Source: Ixodes scapularis (taxonomy: Eukaryota > Arthropoda > Arachnida > Ixodida > Ixodidae). From it: a stretch of 64,000 nucleotides of DNA. The notes under the pieces were generated by a model. That model was not told where the DNA came from, did not search any database, and saw only the letters and a list, made by a program, of their open reading frames with translations. Positions 1 to 10,479 of the stretch are shown here, piece by piece (within the stretch, counting starts at the first letter, position 1; every line of letters starts with the position of its first letter). The stretch lies in contig NW_024609839.1 of assembly GCF_016920785.2 (NCBI RefSeq), forward strand, positions 20,585,085-20,649,084, in the 5' to 3' direction. Both the position numbers and the translations under genes were made by a program.

Positions 1-59
1 ATCGAATGCACGCGAAACATGGAAGTTGAATAACTTTTTGAGATGACGCGGAAATAAAA

Positions 60-900
60 AAATTCCAGCTTGACTCTCTTCAGCAACATTTAGATTCATA
101 CCTTCAATCAGTTGTCAACGACTTTAACAAGTTTTTCGCTACTTCATCGGGCATTGCAAGTGATGATCATTTCGCATTGTTCAGGCCCAGTCCTAATAAA
201 GGTACAGCCACGTCAGCGTTTCTTCGTTTCCTCACATTGCGCTCAATTTGGTTCCCTTAAAATCATATAAGTCTCTGGCATTAATGGAATTCGTATTGAT
301 GAACTTCGCCGCAACATTAGATATACTGAATACGAGCTTTTTACTAAAGTTATTGAGATCCTTGGTTTCGGTGCAATTACCAGTGATAAAGAGACCGTTC
401 TTGTTAAATCAATTTCGAAAGGAGGAACTCCTGAAAAAACTGGAATGTTATCGCATAACCTCCATCATCCCTTGCGCCGGGGAAATTTTAAGAAAGCATC
501 TGCATATTCGGATTCCCGCCTTCATACAAAAGTTGAGCCTTCTGTCGCAAATCTAATACGGCATTGTCAAAGGGAGAAGCACCTAACCTTTGGTTGAAGT
601 CTTTTCTGACCTCTTACACCGGCGTTCTGCACAAACCTTTTATCGATGTGCTATTTTTTATTGTGCAGAGGCCTTTCTAAAATGCAGAACTACGGCTTTC
701 GTGGACATTTGTTTTCTTACTCCAAAATTTCTTTCTCTAGCGTTCTCAAATTGTATCTACAGGAAACTTCAAACGCTATCGAGTTTGTTAAAGGCTGGTG
801 TGCCACGGGGATCGTGTTTGTCTCCTCTGTTATTTAATACTTTTCTTAATCACATCTCCACGGCTTTCTTTCTGCAAAATTTTCCAGAATGCGGGCGATA
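60..900 (+). pseudogene. Degenerate LINE reverse transcriptase fragment
   Basis: Remains of a non-LTR retrotransposon reverse transcriptase, probably CR1/L2 or Jockey-like. In the frame read at 248-556 a stretch near its C-terminal half (YRITSIIP, then RIPAFIQKLSLLS) matches the RT region that normally reads YRPISI...RI..F...LLS. In the frame read at 590-916 the motif-B signature appears as AGVPRGSCLSPLLFN, close to the usual GVPQGSVLSPLLF. Between them the frame shifts more than once and stops interrupt it. No endonuclease, catalytic YADD box or 3' tail is visible; the fragment ends where an LTR begins at about 906. The reading is non-functional. Clade placement is tentative. Confidence 0.6.
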
Positions 901-905
901 CGTGT

Positions 906-994
906 TGTATGGGTGATACAAAAAGCGGGCAACAGCCAGCGCGCGCTCGTGCGTCTCGCGGCACTGTTCCTGGGCGCCATATCTATCTGAGCCA
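906..994 (+). mobile_element. Truncated LTR of a Ty3/gypsy element (left copy)
   Basis: About 89 bases starting TGTATGGGTGAT are nearly identical to the first part of the LTR at 12178-12398; both then share the GC-rich stretch with GCGCGCTCGTGCGTCT and end the match at ATCTATCTGAGCCA. The left copy then jumps directly into internal pol sequence, so the rest of the LTR, gag, protease and the first part of RT have been lost by an internal deletion. Confidence 0.75.
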
Positions 995-1035
995 CCGTAG
1001 CGCTTGCATAGGAGGACAAGAGCGTCCGAATCGAG

Positions 1036-1857
1036 GAAGAAAAGACCGAGTTCTTGAAGGCAAGTCTGAACTTCCTGGGGCACCAAGTCAGCGAGCAAGG
1101 GGTAGCTGCTTTGGTAAAAAACATGCAAGCGATCTTCGATGCACCTAAACCGCAAGCCTCAAAACAGTTAAGGTCGTTTCTGGGAATGGTGACATTCTGC
1201 GGAACGTTCCTCCCTGACCTCTCCACAAAAATAGCGCCGCTGAACGAGCGACTAAAAAAGGACGTCGTCTGGACCTGGAGCCTGCGCTGTCAAGACGTTT
1301 TTGGCAAGATGAAGAGGCTTCTGGTTGACGCCCCTGTCCTGGCACACTACGACCCCAAGGCAGACGTGTGATGCCTCGGCATACGGTCTGGGAGCCGTCC
1401 TGTCCAGGGTGTACTCCAACGGCGACACACGGCCTATCGCGTTTGCGTCGAGAACCTTGACATCGAGTGAAAAGAACTACAGCCAACCGGAAAAGGAGCC
1501 ACTGGCTATTGTGTTTGGCGTGGTGAAGATTTTCGCGTCTACTTGTTTGGGCGATCATTTGAGTTGGCCGCTGATCACGAACCGCTGCAAACCATTCTTG
1601 GTCCAAAGACGGGAATTGCGAGCACTGCTGTCGCGCGTCTGCAGAGATGGGCTACTACCCTTTGGCCTATCAGTAGCGATTGGTTTACTGACCGGGTCGA
1701 CTCAACCTGGAGGTGGATTCCTTGTCACGACTCCCAGTTCCTGGGTTCCGGAATTACGACTGCGAGGATGACGTCGCGGCGTTCCTCGGTCGTCGGCTGC
1801 AGTCTTTTGCGTTAAGCAAAGAAATCGCACAATTTACAGCCAAAGATAAAGAGCTCT
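1036..1857 (+). pseudogene. Ty3/gypsy pol fragment: RT thumb and RNase H
   Basis: Encodes the end of the reverse transcriptase and the RNase H of a Ty3/gypsy LTR retrotransposon. The first frame (1054-1371) has the signatures FLGHQVSEQG and SFLGMVTFCGTFLPD followed by APLNERLKKD, typical of the RT-RNase H connection. After a frameshift near 1370 the RNase H starts with CDASAYGLGAVLSR and continues FASRTLTSSEKNYSQPEKE; another shift near 1540 leads to FELAADHEPLQTILGPK, and a last piece reads DSLSRLP. Thus the order of domains is right but at least three frameshifts break it. Sequence of this element stops at about 1857, where the 5' end of a LINE begins; the integrase resumes only at about 10480. 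Confidence 0.85.
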
Positions 1858-2316
1858 GTCAAGTGGGCTCGGGAGCTGTGGCGACGAAATGGCTCTCATG
1901 CCGCGTTTCTGCGTTTCGCAGGAAATCCGTTCGTTTTTCCTACTCTGGTCTTTACCCTCGGCTTCTGCTTCGACCGGCATCTCGCTTCCGCTGGTACCAT
2001 CGTCTGAGTGCAGCAGCCACATGCGCCTGTTCAGCTGTATCACCTTGGATCAGCCATCTCGGATGCTCCCAATCTTCGGCACAACGGCGTCAGCAACAGC
2101 GACATCAGTTCCGCCCCCTACATAAATAGCATGCTACGCGAACCCTACTCCAGTAGGCTCGGGAGCAGTGGCGACGACATGGCTCTCATGCCGCGTTTCT
2201 GCGTTTCGCAGGTGTGTAAACAATTTTCAATCTACGCTAAAAAATGTTACAATCGTTGCTTTCTTTTGCTCCCGAACCCAGGAGAGCTGGGTGATATTGC
2301 TTGTGATTGATTTTCG
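1858..2316 (+). promoter_or_regulatory. LINE 5'UTR with two repeated blocks
   Basis: Two 57-base blocks, 1866-1922 and 2156-2212, are almost identical (both start GGCTCGGGAGC and contain ATGGCTCTCATGCCGCG). Each ends in GCGTTTCGCAGG, which looks like a splice acceptor. They sit 290 bases apart, directly upstream of the 2A-like ORF, and resemble 5'UTR monomers that some LINEs use as internal promoters. That role is inferred from position only. The Ty3 frame ends just before the first block, so this marks the LINE insertion point. Confidence 0.5.
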
Positions 2317-2583
2317 ATGCTGTTATTGTTGCTGCGCTCCGGCGTCGACGAGACGAATCCGGGCCCTCTTACTCGTTCGGAGGCTGCTCTTGAGGTTGAA
2401 TCTCTACCTGATGAGCCGTCCGAGCAGATGTCTGTTATTGTTCACCTTATGAAAGACCTTATATTTCATGCAATTCCTGATTCTCGTGGATCATGGCGAC
2501 AATCTGAGAAACAGTTGAGGACATTTCTTGCGGGAACTATTGACACACTTCGGGCTGTGCAATTAAGCGTGCTCATCGCTTAG
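2317..2583 (+). pseudogene. LINE ORF N-terminus with 2A-like peptide
   Basis: An 88-codon frame opens with a leucine run and then RSGVDETNPGP. This is the layout of the 2A ribosome-skipping peptides known at the N-terminus of some CR1/L2-type LINE proteins, where the consensus is G-D-(V/I)-E-x-N-P-G-P. The NPGP core is intact, but the two residues before the conserved E read V-D instead of D-V, so skipping activity is doubtful. After the 2A-like motif about 70 residues of no recognisable domain follow before a stop; the endonuclease begins about 300 bases further on. I treat it as the broken start of the EN-RT protein. Confidence 0.6.
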
Positions 2584-2855
2584 GGTTCGGCGAATAAATG
2601 TCACCCCCTCATAGTTAAATTTTCAAGCTACAAAATAAAAGACAGCATATCTTTAGCACGCTTCAAATCGAAAGAAAAGATCCTCAACGTTAGCGAAGAC
2701 TTCTCGCCTGCTACGCGTTACGTTCGAAAAAAAAAAATAATTGAGTTGGCTCAAAAACCAGCCAGGAGCACCACCGTTTCAGCTTCGCTATAACAAACTC
2801 GTCATAAACAGGAGGCAGTACATGTATCACACTGCAACTGAAAGCGTGGTACGAC

Positions 2856-4690
2856 TTGCGTCAGGAGATACCCCTGATAACCGCCAGCCCAGTCTTTCGA
2901 CACGTGTTTTGTAATATTTTGGTACTTTTTTCGATCATTCGGAGCGTTATTAACAAGCGTGATTCCTTAACTTGTGCCGTAGATAGCAGCAATGCTTACG
3001 TGATAGCTCTAACTGAGACCTGGCTGCACTCTCAGTTCTGTGCTCCTAAAATTTTCCCAAGACGCGCATCGTTTTTGTTTGTTTATCGCTGTGACCGCAT
3101 AACATGTCAGGGAGGCGGTGTTCTTTTGCCAATATATGAAGAATTTTCATCTCAGTGTATATATGTCCCTAGTGACTTAGAGATTGTGTGGGCTATCATG
3201 GAACTTGGTCAGCAAAGAATTGTCATTGGTGTTTGCTATCTCCACACTCATTCTTCTAGTTTCGTAAATGATCGACACGATGTAACCAACTTTCTCACAA
3301 CTTGCTAACCACATTAACTTTATTTTTTTTGGTGATTTCAATATTCGAAATAGAACATGGGATGGCGAGACAAACAGCATGCCCCCTTTTCCACCATAGA
3401 TAATGATTTTTTAGAATTATGATCTGTCTTTTCATTCACACACTCGTGAAACAACCTACCAGAACGACTTGATCTGTCGCGAACGTCCTAGATCTTGTAC
3501 TTACACCTAAGCCGATCTTGTAACTAACATCACTTATTTACCCGGCCTGAGCGATCATTTCCTACTTTCACTTGGCATAAACCTGTCACAACCTAAAACC
3601 ATTAAAAACGCGAAATCTCTGCGAAGCTACAGCAGTGCGAACTTTGAAGCCATAAATACTGAATTAGCCGTGTTTCTTGATGTATGCTTGAAGGTTTTTG
3701 ATAAACGTAACGTACAAACTAACTGGGATATGTTTGTAACCAAAGTTAATGCTCTAAACAATAAGTACATCCCTACTCGCACTGTCATCTCTAACAGTAA
3801 CGCACCGTGGTTTAACGTTCGCATAAAACACATATCTAAAAAAAAATCGACTGTTCAGGTCAGCTAAACGCTCTTCAAACGATGCGCGCTGGGCCTCTTA
3901 TCAGCTTGCTTCCGTGGAATACGTAACAGCGACAACAGAAGCTAAAAAATAGTATCTTCAAACTACTTTGCCAGTCATGCTAACAACTAACACAAAAAGA
4001 CTTGGTGCGTTATTAACCCATAAAATAATAACGATATCACCCTCGTCAACCAGTGGTGGTAATGTCATTCCCTTTAATCAATGTTCCATCGTTCTTAAAG
4101 ATATATTTTCACGCAATCTTTTTGTAACTACAAACGTCCCATTACCTAATATAAACTCATGTTATTACCTTGCGATGTTTCCTGCTATAACTGATCTCAG
4201 TGGTGTTGAAAACATAAATAGATCACTTAAACAACCGTCTGCCCCTGTCTGCGATTTAATTGACCCAAGATATTTAAAAGTTACCAGTGTTTAGTCTTCT
4301 ATTACTCTCTCAAACGTTTTCCGAAGACAGTCACTTGATGATGGTTTACCTCCTGCTGAGTGGAAGGTGGGGAAGGTTGTTCCACTCCATAAATCAGGTT
4401 ACAAGAATTTTCCCCTTAATTATCGACCAGTTTCGCTCACGAGCATCCCGTGTAAAATTTTAGAGCACATACTCTTTTCTAACCTCGCCAATTTTCTTGA
4501 ATCTAATTCGTTTTTCACACTTTCATAACACAGCTTCCGCAAACCTTATTCGTGCGAAACTCAATTGGTATCTTTCACTGATAAACTACACACCATTCTT
4601 GACCGATCATCACTTGCCGACTGCATGTTCTTAGACTACTCGAAAGCATTTGATAAGCTGTGTCATATGCTTTTACTTCTTAAATTAATT
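2856..4690 (+). pseudogene. CR1/L2-type LINE endonuclease and N-terminal RT (broken)
   Basis: The frame at 2856-3308 carries an apurinic-type endonuclease: INKRDSLTCAVDSS, then ALTETWLHSQ (the catalytic E) and a GGGVLLPI stretch. GDFNIRN at about 3332-3352 is in another frame. A linker read at 3627-3867 contains NNKYIPTRTV and APWFNVRIKH, as in CR1/L2 proteins between EN and RT. RT follows: LPPAEWKVGKVVPLHKSG, NYRPVSLTSIPCKILEHILF, and motif A as FLDYSKAFDK near 4630. Stops and frameshifts separate these blocks. At about 4690 the protein changes, in frame, into an I-superfamily RT. Nothing after motif A of the CR1-type RT is found downstream. Confidence 0.75.
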
Positions 4691-6631
4691 TTGAACCATC
4701 TTGTCTCGTACGGAATTAGTGGCCGAATGCTCTCACTCATCAAAAACTTTTTGGAAGACAGATATTTTCATGTCAAGCTTGGTACAATCTTCTCTCGTAG
4801 TTTTGTCCAAGAGAATGGAGTTCCAGAAGGTGGTGGTCTTAGCGTGACACTATTTTTAATAAAAATTAACTCTATTGCAAAGTCTATCCCACAATCACTT
4901 TCCTATTCTCTTTACGTAGATGACTTGCAGATCTCTTGCTGTTCGTGTAACATTTCGGTCTGCGAGAGACAACTTCAGCTGGGAGTTAATAGTCTGATGA
5001 GGTGGGCTGATGCCAATGGGTTTAGTTTTTCACCAGAGAAGTCAGTAGGTGTCAACTTTTCATTACGTAGATGCATGATCCTAGAGCCTAGTCTTACCTT
5101 GAGGGGGCAGGCAATTCCTGTCCGTAATGAACACACGTTTCTAGGAGTGATATTCGATAAAAAGTTCAATTTCCGTAGCCATATACTTTACCTGAAACAA
5201 AAATGCTCGAGGTCAATGAACCTCCTAAAGGTGCTTTCACACAAGTCTTGGGGTAGCGATCGGGAATGCCTCCTTCGTCTCTATCGCTGCTTGGTTCTTT
5301 AAAAATTGGATTATGGATGTGTAGTGTATGGATCCGCACGTCAATCTACCCTTCAGGTGTTGCACCCGATCCACCATCAAGGTCTGAGGCTTCCCACTGG
5401 TGCTCTTCGGACGTCCCCTATTCCTAGCCTATATGCTGAGAGTAATGAATATTCACTTGAAAAAAGACGGTTTTATTTAGGCTTCCAGTATGCATTAAGA
5501 ATTCGCTCTGTCCCTTCTCATCCGATCCAGGAAGCAATTCAGGGTTCTCGCTATGAAACTACATTCCAGAACAAGCCATCTGTCGTACCCCCTTTTACGC
5601 AGAGAATTAAAACATATTCGCAGGCTTACAACCTTGACAGTTTCAGCCTAGTTTCCCAACTTCCCCTGGCAGTGGCTCCTTGGGAGTGCGTAGCACTCAT
5701 AATCAATTTTGCTCTGATCAAATATAATAAGCGGCAAACTCCTGTTGCTGCCCTGCAGCAGGAGTTTTCCCAGGTTGCTTATACGTACAGTGACTGTAGG
5801 AGTTTCTTCACAGATGGTACTAAGAGTGACTCTGCTGTTGGTTGTGCTGTTATAAGCGAGACATGGAAGGTTGTTAGGCGTCTTGATGCCAGAGCCTCAA
5901 TATTTACTGCAGAATTATATGCTTTAATTTTAGCTGTTGAATACATTATAGAAAACGCTATCCAGCATTCTGTTATCTACTCTGACTCTCTCAGCGCTTT
6001 AAAGGCACTTGCTTCTTTGGAAGTACCAAAGAATACCTTGGTTACTAGGCTCCGGAACATTGTGCACACTGCAGCAAAATCAGATTTACACATCAATTTC
6101 TGTTGGGTGCCTAGTCACGTCGGTATTCAGGGAAATGAGGATGCTGATAGAGCTGCCAGTACGTGCATTGAGAGGCAAGTGGATATCAAGTGCATTCTGT
6201 ACACTGATTACAAACACAGTCTTAAAAGAGCAATCCAGAAAAAATGGCAGTTAGAATGGGACATGGAAATACACAACAAGCTTCATTGTGTGAAACCTAC
6301 CCTGCGGGAATGGGCAACTTGCCGACACAGGGAGCGCTTCTTTGAGGTTGTGCTCTGTCGTCTGAGACTGGGACACACCCATCTCACGCATGGGTACCTC
6401 CTACGGGTAGAGGCAGCTCCGAATTGTGAACACTGTAACGAGTCTTTGAGTGTCTTGCATATTCTTATCGTATGTCCTAAGTACCGTCACGAAGGCACCA
6501 CTTTTTTCTCTACCTTTTTCCGGAATCGTGCCCCGTTCCACCCGGCATTATTATTGGGTGACGAACCTCTTGTGCCGCACCGTCAAGTTTTTAAGTTTTT
6601 AGATAGCATTGGCATCCTACATCGGCTATGA
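4691..6631 (+). pseudogene. I-superfamily LINE ORF2, C-terminal half (RT, RNase H, zinc knuckle)
   Basis: Homologous at protein level to residues from about 585 to the end of the intact ORF2 at 25771-29481. RT motif B is QENGVPEGGGLSVTLF and motif C is SLYVDDLQIS. A single TAA at about 5300 interrupts the frame in the LVRSRLDYG region, after which it continues in frame (5306-6631). RNase H is complete: FFTDGTKSDSAVG, FTAELYALILA, YSDSLSALK and WVPSHVGIQGNEDADRAA carry the D-E-D-D residues. The C-terminal CCHC knuckle reads CEHCNESLSVLHILIVC. The copy lacks ORF1, EN and the first half of RT. Its N-terminal part is fused in frame to the CR1-type RT (open frame 4565-5302). Confidence 0.85.
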
Positions 6632-6950
6632 ATTTTACGTTTGCCTGAAAATTAGCGGTGGCAGAGTGCCGGCGATCATGTATCGTTGGCACAATCTCCC
6701 CAACTTCCTAGTGTGAATGAAATTCCTTTAGGGTGCCTCTGGTTAGCAGAGCATCGGATAAAAGTTTCTGTAGGCCTTAATAGGCGTGGATCTTGTAAAC
6801 TTTTTAACATTAATTCCCCATATTTTTAATGAAACTACCTACTATAGGTCTTTTCAGTACTGCCTTTAACCTACCCTATGTTTGGCACACTATGGCATTA
6901 GTTGCCGCTGTGCCATTAAACACCTAATTTTTTTTCTTCTGCATATAATT
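6632..6950 (+). mobile_element. 3'UTR of the I-superfamily LINE copy
   Basis: Non-coding tail after the ORF2 stop. It ends near 6930 with GTGCCATTAAACACC and a T-rich stretch, matching the GCGCCATTAAACC that ends the full-length copy near 29620 and, reverse-complemented, the minus-strand copy near 13520. No clear target duplication was found for this copy. Confidence 0.6.
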
Positions 6951-9630
6951 ATGTCAACATGCCGGCAGCGAGCACAGTGACTTTGGTTTTTGTGAGATGC
7001 ATAAACAATGTACCTGCCACGTAAAAAATAAAATATAAAAAAACGAAAACTTTTAAGGTTGCCGCGTGCATAAGCTGCAAGTACACAAAGATCTCAGACA
7101 TAACATTGTCTTAATCTCTCGCTTCTTTACCTGACGCGATTGGGAACCTCCATTTCACAATTCCGTGCGTCGCCACTATAGGTTAATGTCATTCACTTTT
7201 TAAGCCCCGAGCCCTCGACGTTAACACCAAGGGTTCTTTCAGAGCCGGTTTAACAATTATAGAGGCCCTAATCTGATAAGCACCTGCGCCCTCCCTGTTT
7301 TTATAAAGAAAATAAGAAAATTGGTGGGAAATTATTGTGGTCCAGCAATATCGCGACGGAGTGTCGGTGCTCGGCACTGTTTTTATGTACGCGGAGCTTT
7401 TCATTTTATCTCTTTCATTCAAAAAGGTCGTGCGTGGTGAAGAAAATCGTGCGGTTCAGAATCGAAAATGGTAATGTATTGCACAGTAAAAATAAACAGT
7501 GCCCTGGACTTCAGACAGATTCACAAGTGGCGCTCGAACGCTTCCGTATTCACAACCTTTCTCTTGTAAAGCGTTCCTCACTTTCGTATCTCCTTTCGCA
7601 AACGAAAATGTTTCCTTCCGACTCTGAGAATACATTGAACTTTTCACAATATGCACTCGTTTCGAAATTTGCAGCAGTTATAACAGCTGCATACGTGGCG
7701 ATCCAAGCTTCACAATAGGAGGTTTTATAAACTTTATAAGCACGTTAGAATAAATGGGTCCCGTTCCCTCGCTCTCGCAGGTAAGGCCCTTAACTGCGAC
7801 CTCTTTAGCCTTCCATCTCCCTAGCCCAGTGACACCGTGTTCAGAAAGAAAAATCCGTCCACTCAACCGGTATTTAATTAAGCCAATGCCACCTAAAAGA
7901 CGGGGCTTGTGCGTGACGTTATCATTCGTGGATTCCAAACCCACTCCAAGAAGCAAACACGCCGGTGCTTTACGAAAGTCGCAGCAAAGCAGCAGAAGCG
8001 TCCAGCCTGGCTTCGCCACGTTAAAGCGTCGTGCTCGTTGTGAGATGCAGTGAGACGCGCTGACGGTGAAGCTCACTCAAGCTAGGAGATACGCTGCGTG
8101 CAGCCGTTACTGATAACGTGTGGGGGGAAAAAGGCCCAGGCCTTGTCTTCTAGGTGGTATAGACCTGTAGCTCTCAAGTTTTAAACAACACTCCTGGCGA
8201 GCAACATGGGGAATTTTTAGGTCACGTTTTCTCCGTAGTGCGCGTGAAACGTGAGCAGACGCAGAGGGACGCTGACAAACGCCAGTTTGCGCAGGTGGAA
8301 AGTGCATGACGGGACGCTAGGACGCCGCTTCACGTCAGCATTACATGGTCGCGTCTCGCGAACGCTAGCGAAAGGGCCTCTTTTGCGGTCGCGTCTCGTG
8401 AACGCTACAGCGCCCCCTGGCCGAGAGAAACAGGTCTATTGACTGAGTCAAACAGAAACAAATGTCATAACATTAATAAACGATAAAATATTTGTAAAGT
8501 GCCTGAATGGAGCGTACTTACTGTGGTGAACGGAATACTGCAGAGAGAAAAAAAGCTGAAATTAATATTCGAACACATGACGGAAGCATCGCGTGCATTT
8601 TGAGTTTGACAGAGAAGATTGTTTTGCTTATCACTGCACCAGCTCAAGACAGGCGAATTGAGTGATAGAGTCACATCCGTGTGAAACACATGGATGTGAC
8701 ACTATTTCTCAACTTACCAAATTTGCAGAAATAAATTATGCTTCTTCCTTCTTTAATATTTCTGCGAACACAGAAGGTCATCGCTATAGTATATTATTGT
8801 GAACGAAAAGGCGTTTTTAGAGATTTCGGATAGAGTTTCAGTTAAGTATGAACAAGGTTTTCTAAGCACCAAGATTGCTGAAGTGTGGTCAGTTCAAAGC
8901 GAATCTTGTCTAGTGACTCTAGCCTAGACAAAAAAAAAATTAGTACCTGGCGCGTAAAAGTTTACTCAGTTTTACACTCACCAAGAAGAGGAGGAGGAGC
9001 AAACACTGAAAACTTTGTGCCATGTACCTGCTGAATGAACTGAGCAATTACCAGGTGCCGCCTTCCTTCCGCGTAAAAAAATTTCCGTCACTATATTTTA
9101 TACAAAGAAATCTATAAAAAGAATGCGAGTGCGCTCATAAAATGAAAAAAAAGAAGAAAATTAGACGCCAAGAGCAATTTATTTGCAGTGGAACCTTCGA
9201 GCTTTTTTCGAAAGGACCAGGTTCAACAGTGCGCATTCACCGGATGCCACATTTGAGTGCCTATGCACACCTTATAAACCAGTCTGTCTAGCCTGGAAAA
9301 AGCGGTGGAGAAGCTGCATCGTGACGTCACCGGTGGGAGGAGCCTAATCTCCATCGCCAACAAACTACATCGGGAGAGAACTGCACCGTGACGTGTCCGG
9401 TGACGTCGCCGAACTGTAGCAATTGAGGTGAAACTAGATTGTTATTTTTCTCCCTACAGGAAATTTTGAAGAATCGCAAAACTCAGCAGTGAAGGGTTCT
9501 AGAAAGCAATACTGTTAAGTATCCGACACCTATGGTGCACAGCAATTTAACTAAACTATTTTTGTGTTGAAATTTGTCGCGTGAAATATATAGTTTACTT
9601 AAGATGCACAAAAATTATTAGAATTAGCTG
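6951..9630. other. No gene recognised
   Basis: About 2.7 kb without a recognisable protein. Open frames here (for example 7335-7718) show no motif. Visible structure: two 21-base near-identical direct repeats starting GGTCGCGTCTCG at 8347-8367 and 8387-8407; an imperfect hairpin at 8666-8704; and a region at 9310-9420 with several TGACGTCA-like sites and GTGACGTCACCGG, which recurs near 42520. Confidence 0.5.
8666..8704. repeat. Short hairpin, 18-bp arms, 3-nt loop
   Basis: Left arm 8666-8683 and right arm 8687-8704 are reverse complements with two mismatches (16 of 18), separated by AAA. It does not sit in a recognised element and no T-run follows it, so a terminator reading is not supported. 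Confidence 0.7.
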
Positions 9631-9639
9631 CAGCCCAGT

Positions 9640-9900
9640 ACGTCGCGCAGCTGGGCAGTCATGTCCGACAACGCGAAGAAGCTGAAGTAAGGTCCTCGCG
9701 TGTCGGTCCACCAGATTAGCCTTCTGAACGGCTTTTTGACAGAAAACTAAGTTATAGTGAAGGCCGCCACTGACAGTCCTCTCACCCAACTTGAGGGGGA
9801 CGAGTTGTGGGACAGAATTGCGGACGAGCTGAACGCCCAAGGCCCGTTCATCAAAACGAGAGCAGAATGGAAGGGCCACTGGACTACTCGTGTCTGCCAC
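9640..9900 (+). pseudogene. Myb/SANT-like domain remnant
   Basis: The frame from 9757 reads ELWDRIADELNAQGPFIK and then TRAEWKGHW. This is the helix pattern of Myb/SANT-like DNA-binding domains (as in Zeste and Harbinger-associated proteins: W..IA..LNA.GP..KT...W...W). Upstream, in a frame with one stop, VSVHQISLLNGFL looks like the first helix. At about 9905 the frame runs into a SINE fragment, so the rest of the protein is missing. It could be an exon of a host or transposon-derived gene, but the internal stop and abrupt end favour a remnant. Confidence 0.4.
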
Positions 9901-9904
9901 GCCA

Positions 9905-10005
9905 GAGCACGGGATTTGGATATAGCGCGTGCTGTTCGGCCGTGTATCACTTCTGCGTGGTTCACGTTAAAAGCCCCAGGCTAGCAGTCGTACTGCACTG
10001 GATAA
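9905..10005 (+). mobile_element. SINE fragment
   Basis: Matches the middle and 3' part of the SINE at 53961-54175: both contain CGTGTATCACT.CTGCGTGG, CACGTTAAA.(A)CCCCAGGCTA-like sequence and GTACTGCACTGG.TAAAT. The tRNA-related head is missing here. Confidence 0.6.
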
Positions 10006-10289
10006 ATTTCTCACCTGCAGTGGGTAACAATGCTGCCATGTTCAGGCAGACTATCATCTTGCTGTACAAACAACTAACGACAAATTGGCATTTTTGACTT
10101 TTTTTTGCTGCGTTATTGCAATTAATCTCGGGCTGTACGAGAAAGAAAAGAGGTTTCTTTGGGGGTTAAAGTTTCGGTGAAGTAGGAAGCAAAAAGAAAG
10201 AAAAGAGAATATTTACCTCAAATTGGGTTCGTAATCGAATTAGCAGAAACAGAAAATCAGTTGTTAGTCCCAGGATGTTTATGGTCTTT

Positions 10290-10375
10290 TCTTTATGTGT
10301 ATGTTCATTGTAGTTCAGCTGGCCGTACCTGAAGTAGTTGCTTTAAAATAAAATATCTCTATCTCTCACACTCTA
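10290..10375 (+). mobile_element. Probable LINE 3' tail
   Basis: Ends with AAAATAAAATATCTCTATCTCTC, a poly-adenylation-like motif followed by a CT-rich microsatellite, like the tail of the LINE at 60800-60840. No coding sequence of the parent element is visible. Confidence 0.3.
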
Positions 10376-10479
10376 CTTGAAGTATGGACCAACTAGCTCA
10401 ACTTAAGCGTGTTACCGTTGCTTGGCGTTTTGCTCAGCCATATCGCTTATATGGGGTGCACTCAAATGAAAACACAATC

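Noticed and set aside
4691..6950. Ordinary nested insertion of an I-type LINE in a CR1-type LINE
   Set aside because: Not excluded, but I could find neither a target duplication nor the remaining CR1 RT half after 6950, so I kept the chimera as the preferred reading.
8347..8407. Direct repeats as a CRISPR array
   Set aside because: Only two 21-base units 40 bases apart, in a eukaryotic genome, without further repeats.
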